Assembly (NCBI GenBank): GCA_050945755.1
Contig: JBMNTN010000004.1
Coordinates: 4,836-68,835, forward strand
DNA: 64,000 nucleotides
DNA from: JAQVXR01 sp050945755
GTDB taxonomy: Bacteria; Bacillota; Dehalobacteriia; Dehalobacteriales; Dehalobacteriaceae
Reading direction: 5' to 3'
Shown: in pieces, positions 18,188 to 25,273 of the stretch
Layout of the letters: every line of letters starts with the position of its first letter
How positions within the stretch are numbered: position 1 is the stretch's first letter
The notes under the pieces: generated by a model
What the model was told of the DNA's origin: nothing
What the model saw: only the letters and a program-made list of their open reading frames with translations
Database searches by the model: none
Program-made: the position numbers and the translations under genes

Positions 18188-18252
18188 TAATGTTAAGAGG
18201 GAGGCCCCCTTTATCTGATTTCTTTTTACGACGTTTTGGGAGGGATGATAGG

Positions 18253-19617
18253 ATGATATTGAAAACACGTCTTTTTGGTCAAACGTATTGTTTTAAAAAT
18301 GTGAAAGAGGTTTTGGCAAAAGCAAACGAAATTAAATCCGGCGACATGCTGGCGGGAATCAGCGCAGAAACCGCCCAGGAAAGGATTGCCGCCAAACATG
18401 TTCTATCACAGCTAACTTTGGAGGATCTGCGCTTGAATCCGGTAGTTCCTTTAGAGGAAGATGAGGTATCTAGAATTATTGATGGGGACATTAATGAAGC
18501 GATTTACCAAGACATTAAGAACTGGTCGGTAGCGGAGCTTAGGGAATTTATTCTTCGAACGGAAACAACAGGTGCCGATCTATCCAGGATCAGCCGGGGG
18601 CTTAGTGCCGAGATGGTGGCAGCAGTTGCCAAACTAATGAGCAATTTGGACTTAATTCTTGGTGCTTCTAAAATAAGGATTACTGCCCATTGCAATACTA
18701 CCATCGGCATTCCCGGTACTCTGGCTTCCCGACTTCAGCCCAATCACCCTACGGATTCCACCGAAGGGATACTTGCCAGTCTCCGAGAAGGGCTGACTTA
18801 TGGAATAGGCGATGCTGTGATTGGACTAAATCCGGTAGATGATTCACTTGATGCTACAATGCGGAACTTGTCCGGTATGTATAATTTTATCACCGAATGG
18901 AAGGTGCCGACGCAGGTTTGTGTTTTGGCCCATATTACTACTCAGGTTAAAGCGCTGAGGAAAGGGGCCCCTGTGCATTGTCTGTTTCAATCAATAGCGG
19001 GGAGCGAAAAATCTAATCAAGCATTTGGCATTAACAAAGAAATTCTGGATGAGGCTTATGAGCTAGGCTTGAAAGAAGGACGAGCAACAGGTCCTAACAT
19101 TATGTATTTTGAGACCGGGCAGGGGTCAGAACTTTCCTCCGACGGTCATTATGAGGCCGATCAGGTGACTATGGAAGCAAGATGTTACGGACTTGCCCGT
19201 CACTATAAGCCGTTTCTGGTGAACACCGTTGTTGGTTTTATTGGGCCTGAATATCTTTACGATTCCCGCCAGGTGATCCGGGCCGGTCTGGAGGACCACT
19301 TTATGGGCAAACTTACCGGAGTACCCATGGGTTGTGACTCCTGCTACACGAACCATATGAAGGCGGATCAAAACGATATTGAGAATTTAGCGGTACTGTT
19401 GAGCAATGCAGGCTGCAACTATTTTATGGGTGTTCCTATGGGAGATGACGTGATGTTGAATTATCAGTGCACCAGCTTTCATGATGTGGCTGCTTTGAGA
19501 GAAGTGCTGAGACTCCGGCCTCTGCCTGAGTTTGAAGCCTGGCTTGAAGAGCAGGGTATTATGCGAAACGGCAAACTAACTTCCAGCGCCGGAGATGCGA
19601 CTATTTTTACAAGGTAG
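18253..19617 (+). CDS. eutB: Ethanolamine ammonia-lyase large subunit, copy 1 (canonical type)
   Basis: Catalytic subunit of adenosylcobalamin-dependent ethanolamine ammonia-lyase (ethanolamine to acetaldehyde plus ammonia). 454 residues, full length. Active-site segments match the enterobacterial enzyme as I remember it: SRLQPN (Arg160/Gln162 equivalents), IGLNPVDD (Asn193), YFETGQGS (Glu287), VVGFIGPEYLY (Phe329), SCYTNH and GDDVMLNYQ. The ATG at 18253, eight bases after GGGAGGG, is chosen over an upstream in-frame ATG whose extension overlaps a GC-rich hairpin. It follows the terminator/antiterminator and leads straight into its small subunit. It is clearly different from copy 2 at 22.9 kb. 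Confidence 0.95.
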   Translation: MILKTRLFGQTYCFKNVKEVLAKANEIKSGDMLAGISAETAQERIAAKHVLSQLTLEDLRLNPVVPLEEDEVSRIIDGDINEAIYQDIKNWSVAELREFILRTETTGADLSRISRGLSAEMVAAVAKLMSNLDLILGASKIRITAHCNTTIGIPGTLASRLQPNHPTDSTEGILASLREGLTYGIGDAVIGLNPVDDSLDATMRNLSGMYNFITEWKVPTQVCVLAHITTQVKALRKGAPVHCLFQSIAGSEKSNQAFGINKEILDEAYELGLKEGRATGPNIMYFETGQGSELSSDGHYEADQVTMEARCYGLARHYKPFLVNTVVGFIGPEYLYDSRQVIRAGLEDHFMGKLTGVPMGCDSCYTNHMKADQNDIENLAVLLSNAGCNYFMGVPMGDDVMLNYQCTSFHDVAALREVLRLRPLPEFEAWLEEQGIMRNGKLTSSAGDATIFTR

Positions 19618-19626
19618 GGTGAGAAA

Positions 19627-20520
19627 ATGGCACTTGAAGACAACATTAAATTAATTGTGGAACAGGTTCTAAATCAGATTAATGAAAAGAACAAAGAAAC
19701 GGCACAGGCACCTGTCCAAAAGGAAAAGAAGACTGCCTGCCCCGCCGGGACAGATGAAGCTATCCTTGATGATATCACTCAAGTTGATCTGCAAAAATAT
19801 CTCCAGGTACCGAATCCGGTCAATGGTGATTTTTATCGGGAAATGAAAAAGGCCACTCCTGCCAGAATTGGAGTTTGGCGGGCAGGAACCAGACCGTTAA
19901 CAGATACACTGCTCAGGTTCCGAGCCGATCATGCTACAGCTCAGGATGCGGTACTCAATGATGTTTCCGAAGAATTTATTCAGGATTTTAATTTGGTAAA
20001 ATTGCAGAGCGCCTGCAGGGATAAAGATGAGTTTCTTACCCGCCCGGACTTGGGGAGAAAACTCAGTACTGAAAGCGTTGAGACACTGGGCAAGACGGCT
20101 AAAGCCGGCGCCGAACTACAGATTATTATCGCTGACGGATTGTCCAGTACAGCGGTAGAGACCAATGTTCCGGATCTTTTGCCTGCACTGCTCCAGGGGT
20201 TATCAAATGTTGGGGTTAGCGTCGGTACTCCTGTTTTTGTCAAGTATGGCCGGGTGGCCGTAATGGATTGTATCGGAGAAGTGTTAAAACCTCAGGCAGC
20301 CATTGTGCTCATCGGAGAGCGGCCGGGGTTGGGCACTGCGGAAAGTTTAAGTGCTTATCTTGCATATAATCCCAGGGTGGGAATGTTGGAAAGTGAAAGA
20401 ACCGTCGTCAGTAATATTCATAAGGGAGGTACACCTCCTTCTGAGGCCGGTGCTCACCTGTCATCCGTTGTAAAAGCAATTTTAGAACGCAAGGCATCAG
20501 GGGTAAACTTCAGTTTTTAG
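19627..20520 (+). CDS. eutC: Ethanolamine ammonia-lyase small subunit, copy 1
   Basis: Cobalamin-binding partner of EutB, 297 residues. The N-terminus (about 5-18, NIKLIVEQVLNQI) is a short amphipathic helix of the kind that targets cargo to BMC shells, followed by a charged linker. Family motifs are TPARIGVWRAGTRP, IADGLSSTAVETNVPDLLPA, IGERPGLGTAESLSAY and SNIHKGGTPPSEAGAH. It is 10 bp behind eutB1. Its stop codon abuts the start of a duplicated fragment of eutJ, so the normal downstream neighbour has been lost by rearrangement. Confidence 0.95.
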   Translation: MALEDNIKLIVEQVLNQINEKNKETAQAPVQKEKKTACPAGTDEAILDDITQVDLQKYLQVPNPVNGDFYREMKKATPARIGVWRAGTRPLTDTLLRFRADHATAQDAVLNDVSEEFIQDFNLVKLQSACRDKDEFLTRPDLGRKLSTESVETLGKTAKAGAELQIIIADGLSSTAVETNVPDLLPALLQGLSNVGVSVGTPVFVKYGRVAVMDCIGEVLKPQAAIVLIGERPGLGTAESLSAYLAYNPRVGMLESERTVVSNIHKGGTPPSEAGAHLSSVVKAILERKASGVNFSF

Positions 20521-20521
20521 C

Positions 20522-20850
20522 CAGGAGGGACCCACTTTAGCCTGGTAGTGGCGGGAGCATATCATGTTTCTTTTGCTGAGGCGGAAAAGATGAAAACGGA
20601 AAAGTCCCGGCATAAGGAGCTGCTTCCGGTGGTAAAACCGGTGATGCAGAAGGTGGCGTCGATTATTGGGAGGCATATAGAGAAGTATCATGTGGACCAC
20701 ATTTATCTGGCAGGAGGGACAAGCTGTTTTACAGATATAGAGAAAGTGGTGGAAGCGGAGGTAGGTGTGCCCACCTACAAGCCGGGAAATCCATTTTTGG
20801 TGACCCCGCTGGGTATAGCCCTAAGTGCAGCGGCAAATAGGGAGGGTTAA
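20522..20850 (+). pseudogene. eutJ: 3' fragment of eutJ (duplicate remnant)
   Basis: Encodes the last 109 or so residues of EutJ (FSLVVAGAYHVSFAEAEKMK onward, ending SAAANREG) with no N-terminal nucleotide-binding half. By eye it differs from the intact gene (offset 8203) at only one base, near 20605. The match runs on past the stop into the first bases of the next shell gene (to 20870) and then switches abruptly to the 3' end of eutQ. It has no start signal of its own and is presumably non-functional. Confidence 0.9.
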
Positions 20851-20953
20851 AAGTGGCGGTAAGAATCCAAAAAACCTATCCGGCCAACTGGGCAGAGTTA
20901 TCGGGTTACGGCAAATAAAATTAATTATTTAAATTTAAGGAGGATTTACTAAG

Positions 20954-21247
20954 ATGACGAATGCATTAGGAATGATTGAGACTAAAGGTCTTGTAGGTTC
21001 TATTGAGGCAGCCGATGCGATGGTAAAAGCGGCTAATGTTTACTTGATCGGCAAGGTCCATGTGGGTGGCGGTCTTGTCACTGTGATGGTACGGGGAGAT
21101 GTTGGTGCTGTTAAAGCTGCTACTGATGCCGGTGCTGCTGCAGCCCAAAGAGTAGGCGAGTTGGTTTCCGTTCACGTAATTCCGAGACCGCACAGCGATG
21201 TAGAAATGATCCTTCCTGACGACTACAAAAAATTAAAGAACGAATAA
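20954..21247 (+). CDS. BMC hexameric shell protein (EutM/PduA type), duplicate copy
   Basis: 97-residue single-BMC-domain protein that forms the hexagonal tiles of the shell. Motifs: ALGMIETKGLVGSIEAADAM, KAANVYLIGKVHVGGGLV (pore-lining turn), VRGDVGAVKAATDAGAAAA and VIPRPHSDVEM. It differs from the downstream copy at 32376 at only two residues near the C-terminus (V/I and S/G). It keeps its own AGGAGG ribosome site, so it is probably expressed with eutBC1 and would add gene dosage for the main shell tile. Confidence 0.93.
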   Translation: MTNALGMIETKGLVGSIEAADAMVKAANVYLIGKVHVGGGLVTVMVRGDVGAVKAATDAGAAAAQRVGELVSVHVIPRPHSDVEMILPDDYKKLKNE

Positions 21248-21274
21248 GTCAACCTAAGAAAAAGGGGTTGAAAA

Positions 21275-21460
21275 ATGAAGCGAGAAGCGCTGGGGATGAT
21301 TGAAACGCGGGGCCTAGTTCCTGCCATAGAAGCGGCGGATGCCGGTGTAAAGGCGGCCAATGTCGGGCTGGTGGGCTATGAAATAGTCAAGGGCGGTTTG
21401 GTGATGGTTGCTTTTGTCGGAGAAGTAGCCGCCGTTCAGGCAAGCGTTTATAAAAAATAG
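21275..21460 (+). pseudogene. Truncated BMC shell protein (duplicate of the extended hexamer gene)
   Basis: 61 residues: the first 58 (MKREALGMIETRGLVPAIEA through AVQASV) copy the gene at 32698, then the sequence leaves the homology at 21448 and stops after YKK. The last helix and strand of the BMC fold and the whole C-terminal extension are missing. One substitution (Gly for Arg at about residue 33) is seen. It has an upstream GGGG-type ribosome site but is unlikely to make a stable tile. Confidence 0.85.
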
Positions 21461-21496
21461 CTTGGTTATTGTGAACCGACCATGTTTTATTTTTTG

Positions 21497-21577
21497 ATGT
21501 TAAGGATATTATGCATATCAGCAAACTGTGGATAATTTCCTTAACATGGGGGTTGTTAAGGGGGACGCCCCCTTAAC
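21497..21577. repeat. Pair of perfect inverted repeats
   Basis: ATGTTAAGGA (21497-21506) / TCCTTAACAT (21538-21547), and GTTAAGGGGG (21555-21564) / CCCCCTTAAC (21568-21577) with a 3-nt loop. The second resembles a sequence at 18191-18213, just before eutB1. Confidence 0.8.
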
Positions 21578-21893
21578 TTAAATTAAGTTAAAGCAGCTTT
21601 ATAAAGGGAGCATGAATTCGGTACATCGGTGCAGGCCGATAATTGCTGCCACAACTTACATTGCTGTTGATACGGAGGAAGGATAGCTAGTCTCGAGTAA
21701 GCACCAAGAGCATAATTTGACAGGTTGGTGGCAGGGGTTTGCTTTAAAAAATTACATTACGGAAGGATGTATTATTTGTTTGAGTGCCACATTTTAAGTG
21801 TGGCATGACTTAAAAAAGTCAGAAATGACTTGGGTAAAGAACAGCCTAATTATGTGAACTATGACGCGTAAGCATTACAGGTTGCGCTGACAA

Positions 21894-21910
21894 TGGCATG
21901 ATTTTTGCAT
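21894..21910 (+). promoter_or_regulatory. Sigma-54 (-24/-12) promoter upstream of eutS
   Basis: TGGCAT, 5-nt spacer, TTGCAT, a strong match to TGGCAY-N5-TTGCW. It lies 194 bp upstream of eutS and points into it. It would need an enhancer-binding activator; none is encoded in the window. Confidence 0.65.
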
Positions 21911-22031
21911 GGATATAATAGTGGTTTTCCAGGTTATTATGATGGCACTATTGAACATTAAAAAAATTTACCGAACCTGATAATAAAACAAAATTTTTCG
22001 TTAGAAGAAGATTTTTATTAGGGGGTGGTTA

Positions 22032-22097
22032 ATGAGCCCTTTCGAGTGCCCGATGCAAAGCTTGAGGGCGACAATGGGAAAGGCGAGTAGGAGTTGA
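22032..22097 (+). CDS. Possible 21-codon leader ORF before eutS
   Basis: ATG follows AGGGGGTGG at six-base spacing; the peptide starts MSPFECPMQSL and stops seven bases before the eutS GTG. Nothing is known about it. Good ribosome-site spacing and its position suggest a leader peptide, but it may be chance. Confidence 0.25.
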   Translation: MSPFECPMQSLRATMGKASRS

Positions 22098-22103
22098 TAA
22101 TTT

Positions 22104-22454
22104 GTGGATGGAAGCTCAAACATGAAACAGCGGCTGATTCAAGAATACGTTCCGGGGAAACAGGTAACTCTGGCTCATGTGATTGCCAGTCCTGTTAAAA
22201 TGCTTTTCGAAAAACTAGGGTTGCCGGAACAAGGAGCCATTGGGATTCTTACCTTAACGCCGGGGGAAACAGCAATTATTGCGGCAGATGTAGCCACTAA
22301 AGCGGCGGAGGTAGAAATCGGTTTTTTGGATCGTTTTACCGGGGCCGTGGTTATTACCGGTGATGTTGCTAGTGTAGAAACTGCATTAAAAATGGTAAAC
22401 CAAGTGTTGGAGTCGGAATTGAGCTTTGCGCCGGCGAGGATGACCAGGTCATGA
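22104..22454 (+). CDS. eutS: BMC shell protein EutS (circularly permuted hexamer)
   Basis: 116 residues. LIQEYVPGKQVTLAHVIASP and AIGILTLTPGETAIIAADVA are hallmarks of the EutS/PduU family, whose BMC fold is circularly permuted and forms capped-pore hexamers. VEIGFLDRFTGAVVITGDVA follows. The GTG at 22104 has AGGAG eleven bases upstream; an internal ATG at 22122 would also keep the conserved part. First gene of the main structural operon; it overlaps eutP by ATGA. Confidence 0.93.
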   Translation: MDGSSNMKQRLIQEYVPGKQVTLAHVIASPVKMLFEKLGLPEQGAIGILTLTPGETAIIAADVATKAAEVEIGFLDRFTGAVVITGDVASVETALKMVNQVLESELSFAPARMTRS

Positions 22455-22888
22455 GTAAAGCAAGGGTAATGCTTGTAGGAGCTGTGGGAAGCGGAAAGAC
22501 AACTTTGGTCAGGGCTCTTCACGGAAATTGCGATTCGGTTACGAAGACTCAAGCTATGGAGTACACTGCTAATTCAATAGACACGCCGGGGGAATTTATT
22601 GAAAATCCCTTTTTTTATCGGGCGTTGTTTGCCACCTCATTGGAAGCAGAAGTGATTATTTTTATTCAGGATGCGACCAGGGAGAAATCGGTTTTTCCTC
22701 CAGGGTTTGCCGGGGCATTTTCCAAGCGTACCATTGGCGTAGTGACTAAGGTCGATCATCCAACAGCCAATGTGGAAAGAGCGAGTCGGTTTTTAAAAGG
22801 CTTAGGGTTGAGCGGACCTGTAACAAATGTATCAGCGATTACGGGTGAAGGATTGGATGAGTTAAAAAAAGTAATAAATTGGGCTTAG
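22451..22888 (+). CDS. eutP: EutP/PduV family small GTPase-like protein
   Basis: 145-residue P-loop protein. Walker A GAVGSGKTTLVRAL at about residues 6-19; a switch-like DTPGEF, and VTKVDHP as the G4-type (T/N)KxD motif. Members have been reported as GTPase-like or acetate-kinase-like and associate with BMCs. This matters here because no separate acetate kinase is visible: EutP could complete acetyl-phosphate to acetate plus ATP. It is coupled to eutS through a 4-nt overlap. Confidence 0.88.
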   Translation: MSKARVMLVGAVGSGKTTLVRALHGNCDSVTKTQAMEYTANSIDTPGEFIENPFFYRALFATSLEAEVIIFIQDATREKSVFPPGFAGAFSKRTIGVVTKVDHPTANVERASRFLKGLGLSGPVTNVSAITGEGLDELKKVINWA

Positions 22889-22911
22889 TTCTTTGAGAGG
22901 AGGTACTTTAT

Positions 22912-24276
22912 TTGAATCTGACAGCAAAGGTATATAACAAGTTTTTTTCCTTCAAGACTGTTAAAGAAGTGTTGGCAAAAGCAAATGAAGAAAAATCCGG
23001 CGACATGCTTGCTGGAATTGGTGCGGAGTCCGCATCAGAAAGGGTGGCGGCGAAACTGGTACTAAGCCGCTTGACATTGGAAGACATCTATAATAACCCG
23101 GTGATTCCTTACGAGACCGATGAGGTCACACGAGTTATTTATGATGGTTTGAATATGACTATCTACAACAAATTTAAAAACTGTACCGTTGGTGAGCTTA
23201 GAGATTATATCTTAGACAGCGATACTACAGATGAAGATATCAAGCAGCTTGGCCGGGGATTAACCAGTGAAATGATTGCCGGAGTGGCCAAATTGATGTC
23301 TAATCTGGACCTGGTGTATGCTTCTAAGAAGATCAGGAACCAAGCACATTGCAATACCACCATCGGCGTTCCCGGTACTCTGGCATTCCGTAACCAGCCT
23401 AACCATCCGACGGATAGTATTGAAGGAATTATGGCTTCCATGAAAGAGGGTCTGACATTTGGGGCCGGTGATGCTGTGATCGGGATTAACCCGGTGGAAG
23501 ATAATGCCGAAACAGTAAAGAGACAATTGGAAGCTATTAAATCGTTTATGGAGAAATGGGAAATTCCGACTCAGGTTTGTATTCTGGCTCACGTGACGAC
23601 CCAGATGAAAGCTGTGGAGAAGGGTGCGCCGCAAGATCTTTTCTTCCAAAGTATTGCAGGAAGTCAGTCAGCAAACGAGGCATTTGGGATTTCCGCCGCT
23701 CTCATTCATGAAGCATATGACATGGCGATGCATAAAGGTACCGGTACCGGGCCTAATCTTATGTATTTTGAAACAGGTCAAGGCTCGGAAATTTCCTTGG
23801 AATGCCACCATGGAGTGGACGAAATGACATTGGAAGCCCGGACTTATGGTTTTGGCCGGGAGTATAAACCTTTTATGGTGAACAATGTATCCGGGTTTAT
23901 TGGTCCGGAAACCATTTACGACGGCCGGGAAGTAATTAGGGCTGATCTGGAAGACCTGTTTATGGGGAAAATACATGGTCTGCCTATGGGTATTGCCCCC
24001 TGCTATACCAATCATATGAAAGCAGATCAAAATGATCAGGAAATCGGCACCATGCTCTGCGCGATGGCCGGATCAAACTACTTTATGGGGGTTCCGGGCG
24101 GCGACGATATTATGCTTAGTTACCAGGATACCAGTTACCATGATGACGCCAGTGTCCGGGAGATCTTGGGCTTAAGGCCGCTGCCGGAGTTTGAAAAATG
24201 GTTGGAAAAGATGGGCTTTATGGAGAATGGTAAGCTGACTAAATTAGCCGGAGACCTGTCTGCTTTTGATAGATAA
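22912..24276 (+). CDS. eutB: Ethanolamine ammonia-lyase large subunit, copy 2 (divergent type)
   Basis: 454-residue paralogue of the protein at 18253. Start TTG after GAGGAGGT. The Arg/Gln pair, Glu and other core catalytic positions are retained (FRNQPN, INPVEDN, YFETGQGS, GFIGPE, CYTNH). Several segments next to the active site differ from copy 1 and from the enterobacterial enzyme: FRNQPN for SRLQPN, NVSGFIGPETIY for TVVGFIGPEYLY, GIAPCYTNH for GCDSCYTNH, and GGDDIMLSYQDTSYHD for GDDVMLNYQCTSFHD. This may mean another amino-alcohol substrate or altered kinetics. It stands in the intact operon with its own eutC. Confidence 0.93.
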   Translation: MNLTAKVYNKFFSFKTVKEVLAKANEEKSGDMLAGIGAESASERVAAKLVLSRLTLEDIYNNPVIPYETDEVTRVIYDGLNMTIYNKFKNCTVGELRDYILDSDTTDEDIKQLGRGLTSEMIAGVAKLMSNLDLVYASKKIRNQAHCNTTIGVPGTLAFRNQPNHPTDSIEGIMASMKEGLTFGAGDAVIGINPVEDNAETVKRQLEAIKSFMEKWEIPTQVCILAHVTTQMKAVEKGAPQDLFFQSIAGSQSANEAFGISAALIHEAYDMAMHKGTGTGPNLMYFETGQGSEISLECHHGVDEMTLEARTYGFGREYKPFMVNNVSGFIGPETIYDGREVIRADLEDLFMGKIHGLPMGIAPCYTNHMKADQNDQEIGTMLCAMAGSNYFMGVPGGDDIMLSYQDTSYHDDASVREILGLRPLPEFEKWLEKMGFMENGKLTKLAGDLSAFDR

Positions 24277-24292
24277 TCAGGAGGTGAGAGAA

Positions 24293-25204
24293 ATGGCAGC
24301 AGATAATCAGATGGAAAGATTAATTATTGAAAATGTGATGAAGGAATTGGCAAAGAGAGGCATGCTGAATGGCGGAGAAGCCAATCAGACTCCGGAAACG
24401 GTTAAAACCGAAAGCCGTGACTGTCAGGTTGCGGTTTCCAGCAAGGAGGAAGAACCTATTTGCGTACCGGATATCAGCGGGTGCTGGATTCCTGATCCCG
24501 TAAACTATGATGCGGTCATGGCCATGAAGGAGTCAACTCCTGCCAGAATTGGGCTGTACCGGGCTGGAGCACGGCCGAAAACCGATTCCTTTTTGAAGTT
24601 TTTAGCCGATCATGCTCAAGCGATGGATGCGGTGTTTCTTGATGTATCAGAAGAGTTTTTAGAAAAAATGGGCCTTTTGGTTGTTCAAACAGCCGCAAAG
24701 GATAAAGATGAGTTTTTGAAACGGCCCGATTTGGGAAGAGAACTTTCAGAAGATGGGAAAAAGCTGGTTTTAGAAAAATGCCAGAAGAACCCTCAAGTTC
24801 AGATTCTTGTTGTAGATGGCCTTAGCTCTGCTGCAATAGAAGCAAATATTCCCGATATACTGCCCGCTTTGATGCAGGGACTAAATACTGCCGGAATCAA
24901 AGTAGGAACGCCCCTCTTTATTAAGAACGGCCGAGTCGGAGTTCAGGATGAAGTTGGTATGTTGCTTGGTGCAGAGATGGTAATTTCTTTAATCGGTGAG
25001 CGGCCCGGTCTTGTCACGGCAAACAGCATGAGTGCGTATATGATTTATAAGCCAACGGAAAACACGGTAGAAGCCGACCGAACGATGATTTCCAATATTC
25101 ACAAGGGCGGTACCCCGCCGGCTGAAGCGGGAGCACTGTTGGTGGACATTATTAAGCAGATTTTGGCTGCTAAATGCAGCGGAATGAAATTAAACCTTCA
25201 ATAA
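24293..25204 (+). CDS. eutC: Ethanolamine ammonia-lyase small subunit, copy 2
   Basis: 303 residues from ATG 24293, seven bases after AGGAGGTGA; an earlier in-frame start would overlap eutB2. The N-terminal helix MERLIIENVMKELAKRG is a probable shell-targeting peptide, followed by a variable linker to about residue 60 and the cobalamin-binding core (TPARIGLYRAGARP, VVDGLSSAAIEANIPDILPA, IGERPGLVTANSMSAY, SNIHKGGTPPAEAGA). All family motifs are intact. It differs from copy 1 throughout the linker and moderately in the core, so the two lyases are old paralogues, not a recent duplication. Confidence 0.94.
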   Translation: MAADNQMERLIIENVMKELAKRGMLNGGEANQTPETVKTESRDCQVAVSSKEEEPICVPDISGCWIPDPVNYDAVMAMKESTPARIGLYRAGARPKTDSFLKFLADHAQAMDAVFLDVSEEFLEKMGLLVVQTAAKDKDEFLKRPDLGRELSEDGKKLVLEKCQKNPQVQILVVDGLSSAAIEANIPDILPALMQGLNTAGIKVGTPLFIKNGRVGVQDEVGMLLGAEMVISLIGERPGLVTANSMSAYMIYKPTENTVEADRTMISNIHKGGTPPAEAGALLVDIIKQILAAKCSGMKLNLQ

Positions 25205-25273
25205 AAAAAGAAACGGCGGTTTTTGAAGGTGGTGAGTTAGATAGAGACGAGCAATAAACAAAGCATAATCAGT

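Larger units (their letters stand above)
20522..21447 (+). repeat. Chimeric segmental duplication of two pieces of the eut operon
   Basis: 20522-20870 matches 28725-29073 (end of eutJ plus start of the next gene). 20873-21447 matches 32295-32870 (end of eutQ, whole hexamer gene, start of the extended hexamer gene), with a few substitutions and a 1-nt indel before 21275. The 3.2 kb that separates the two sources (29074-32294) is absent from the copy. Confidence 0.93.
21461..22103 (+). other. 640-bp non-coding region with hairpins and a sigma-54 promoter
   Basis: No convincing long gene. It holds two large inverted repeats (21497-21577), a folded segment at 21625-21734 (hairpin ATCGG/CCGAT; long-range CTGCCAC/GTGGCAG pairing), two back-to-back hairpins (TGCCACA/TGTGGCA at 21785-21805; TGACTT/AAGTCA at 21806-21821), a sigma-54-type promoter at 21894-21910 and a possible 21-codon ORF before eutS. 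Confidence 0.7.

Noticed and set aside
18190..18252. Upstream extension of eutB1 (start at 18190)
   Set aside because: No SD; overlaps a GC-rich palindrome just after the terminator. ATG 18253 has a strong SD and matches family N-termini.
21600..21745. Cobalamin riboswitch before eutS
   Set aside because: The context invites it and GATACGG is reminiscent of class II aptamers, but I found no B12 box or conserved core, so it is reported only as an unassigned folded region.
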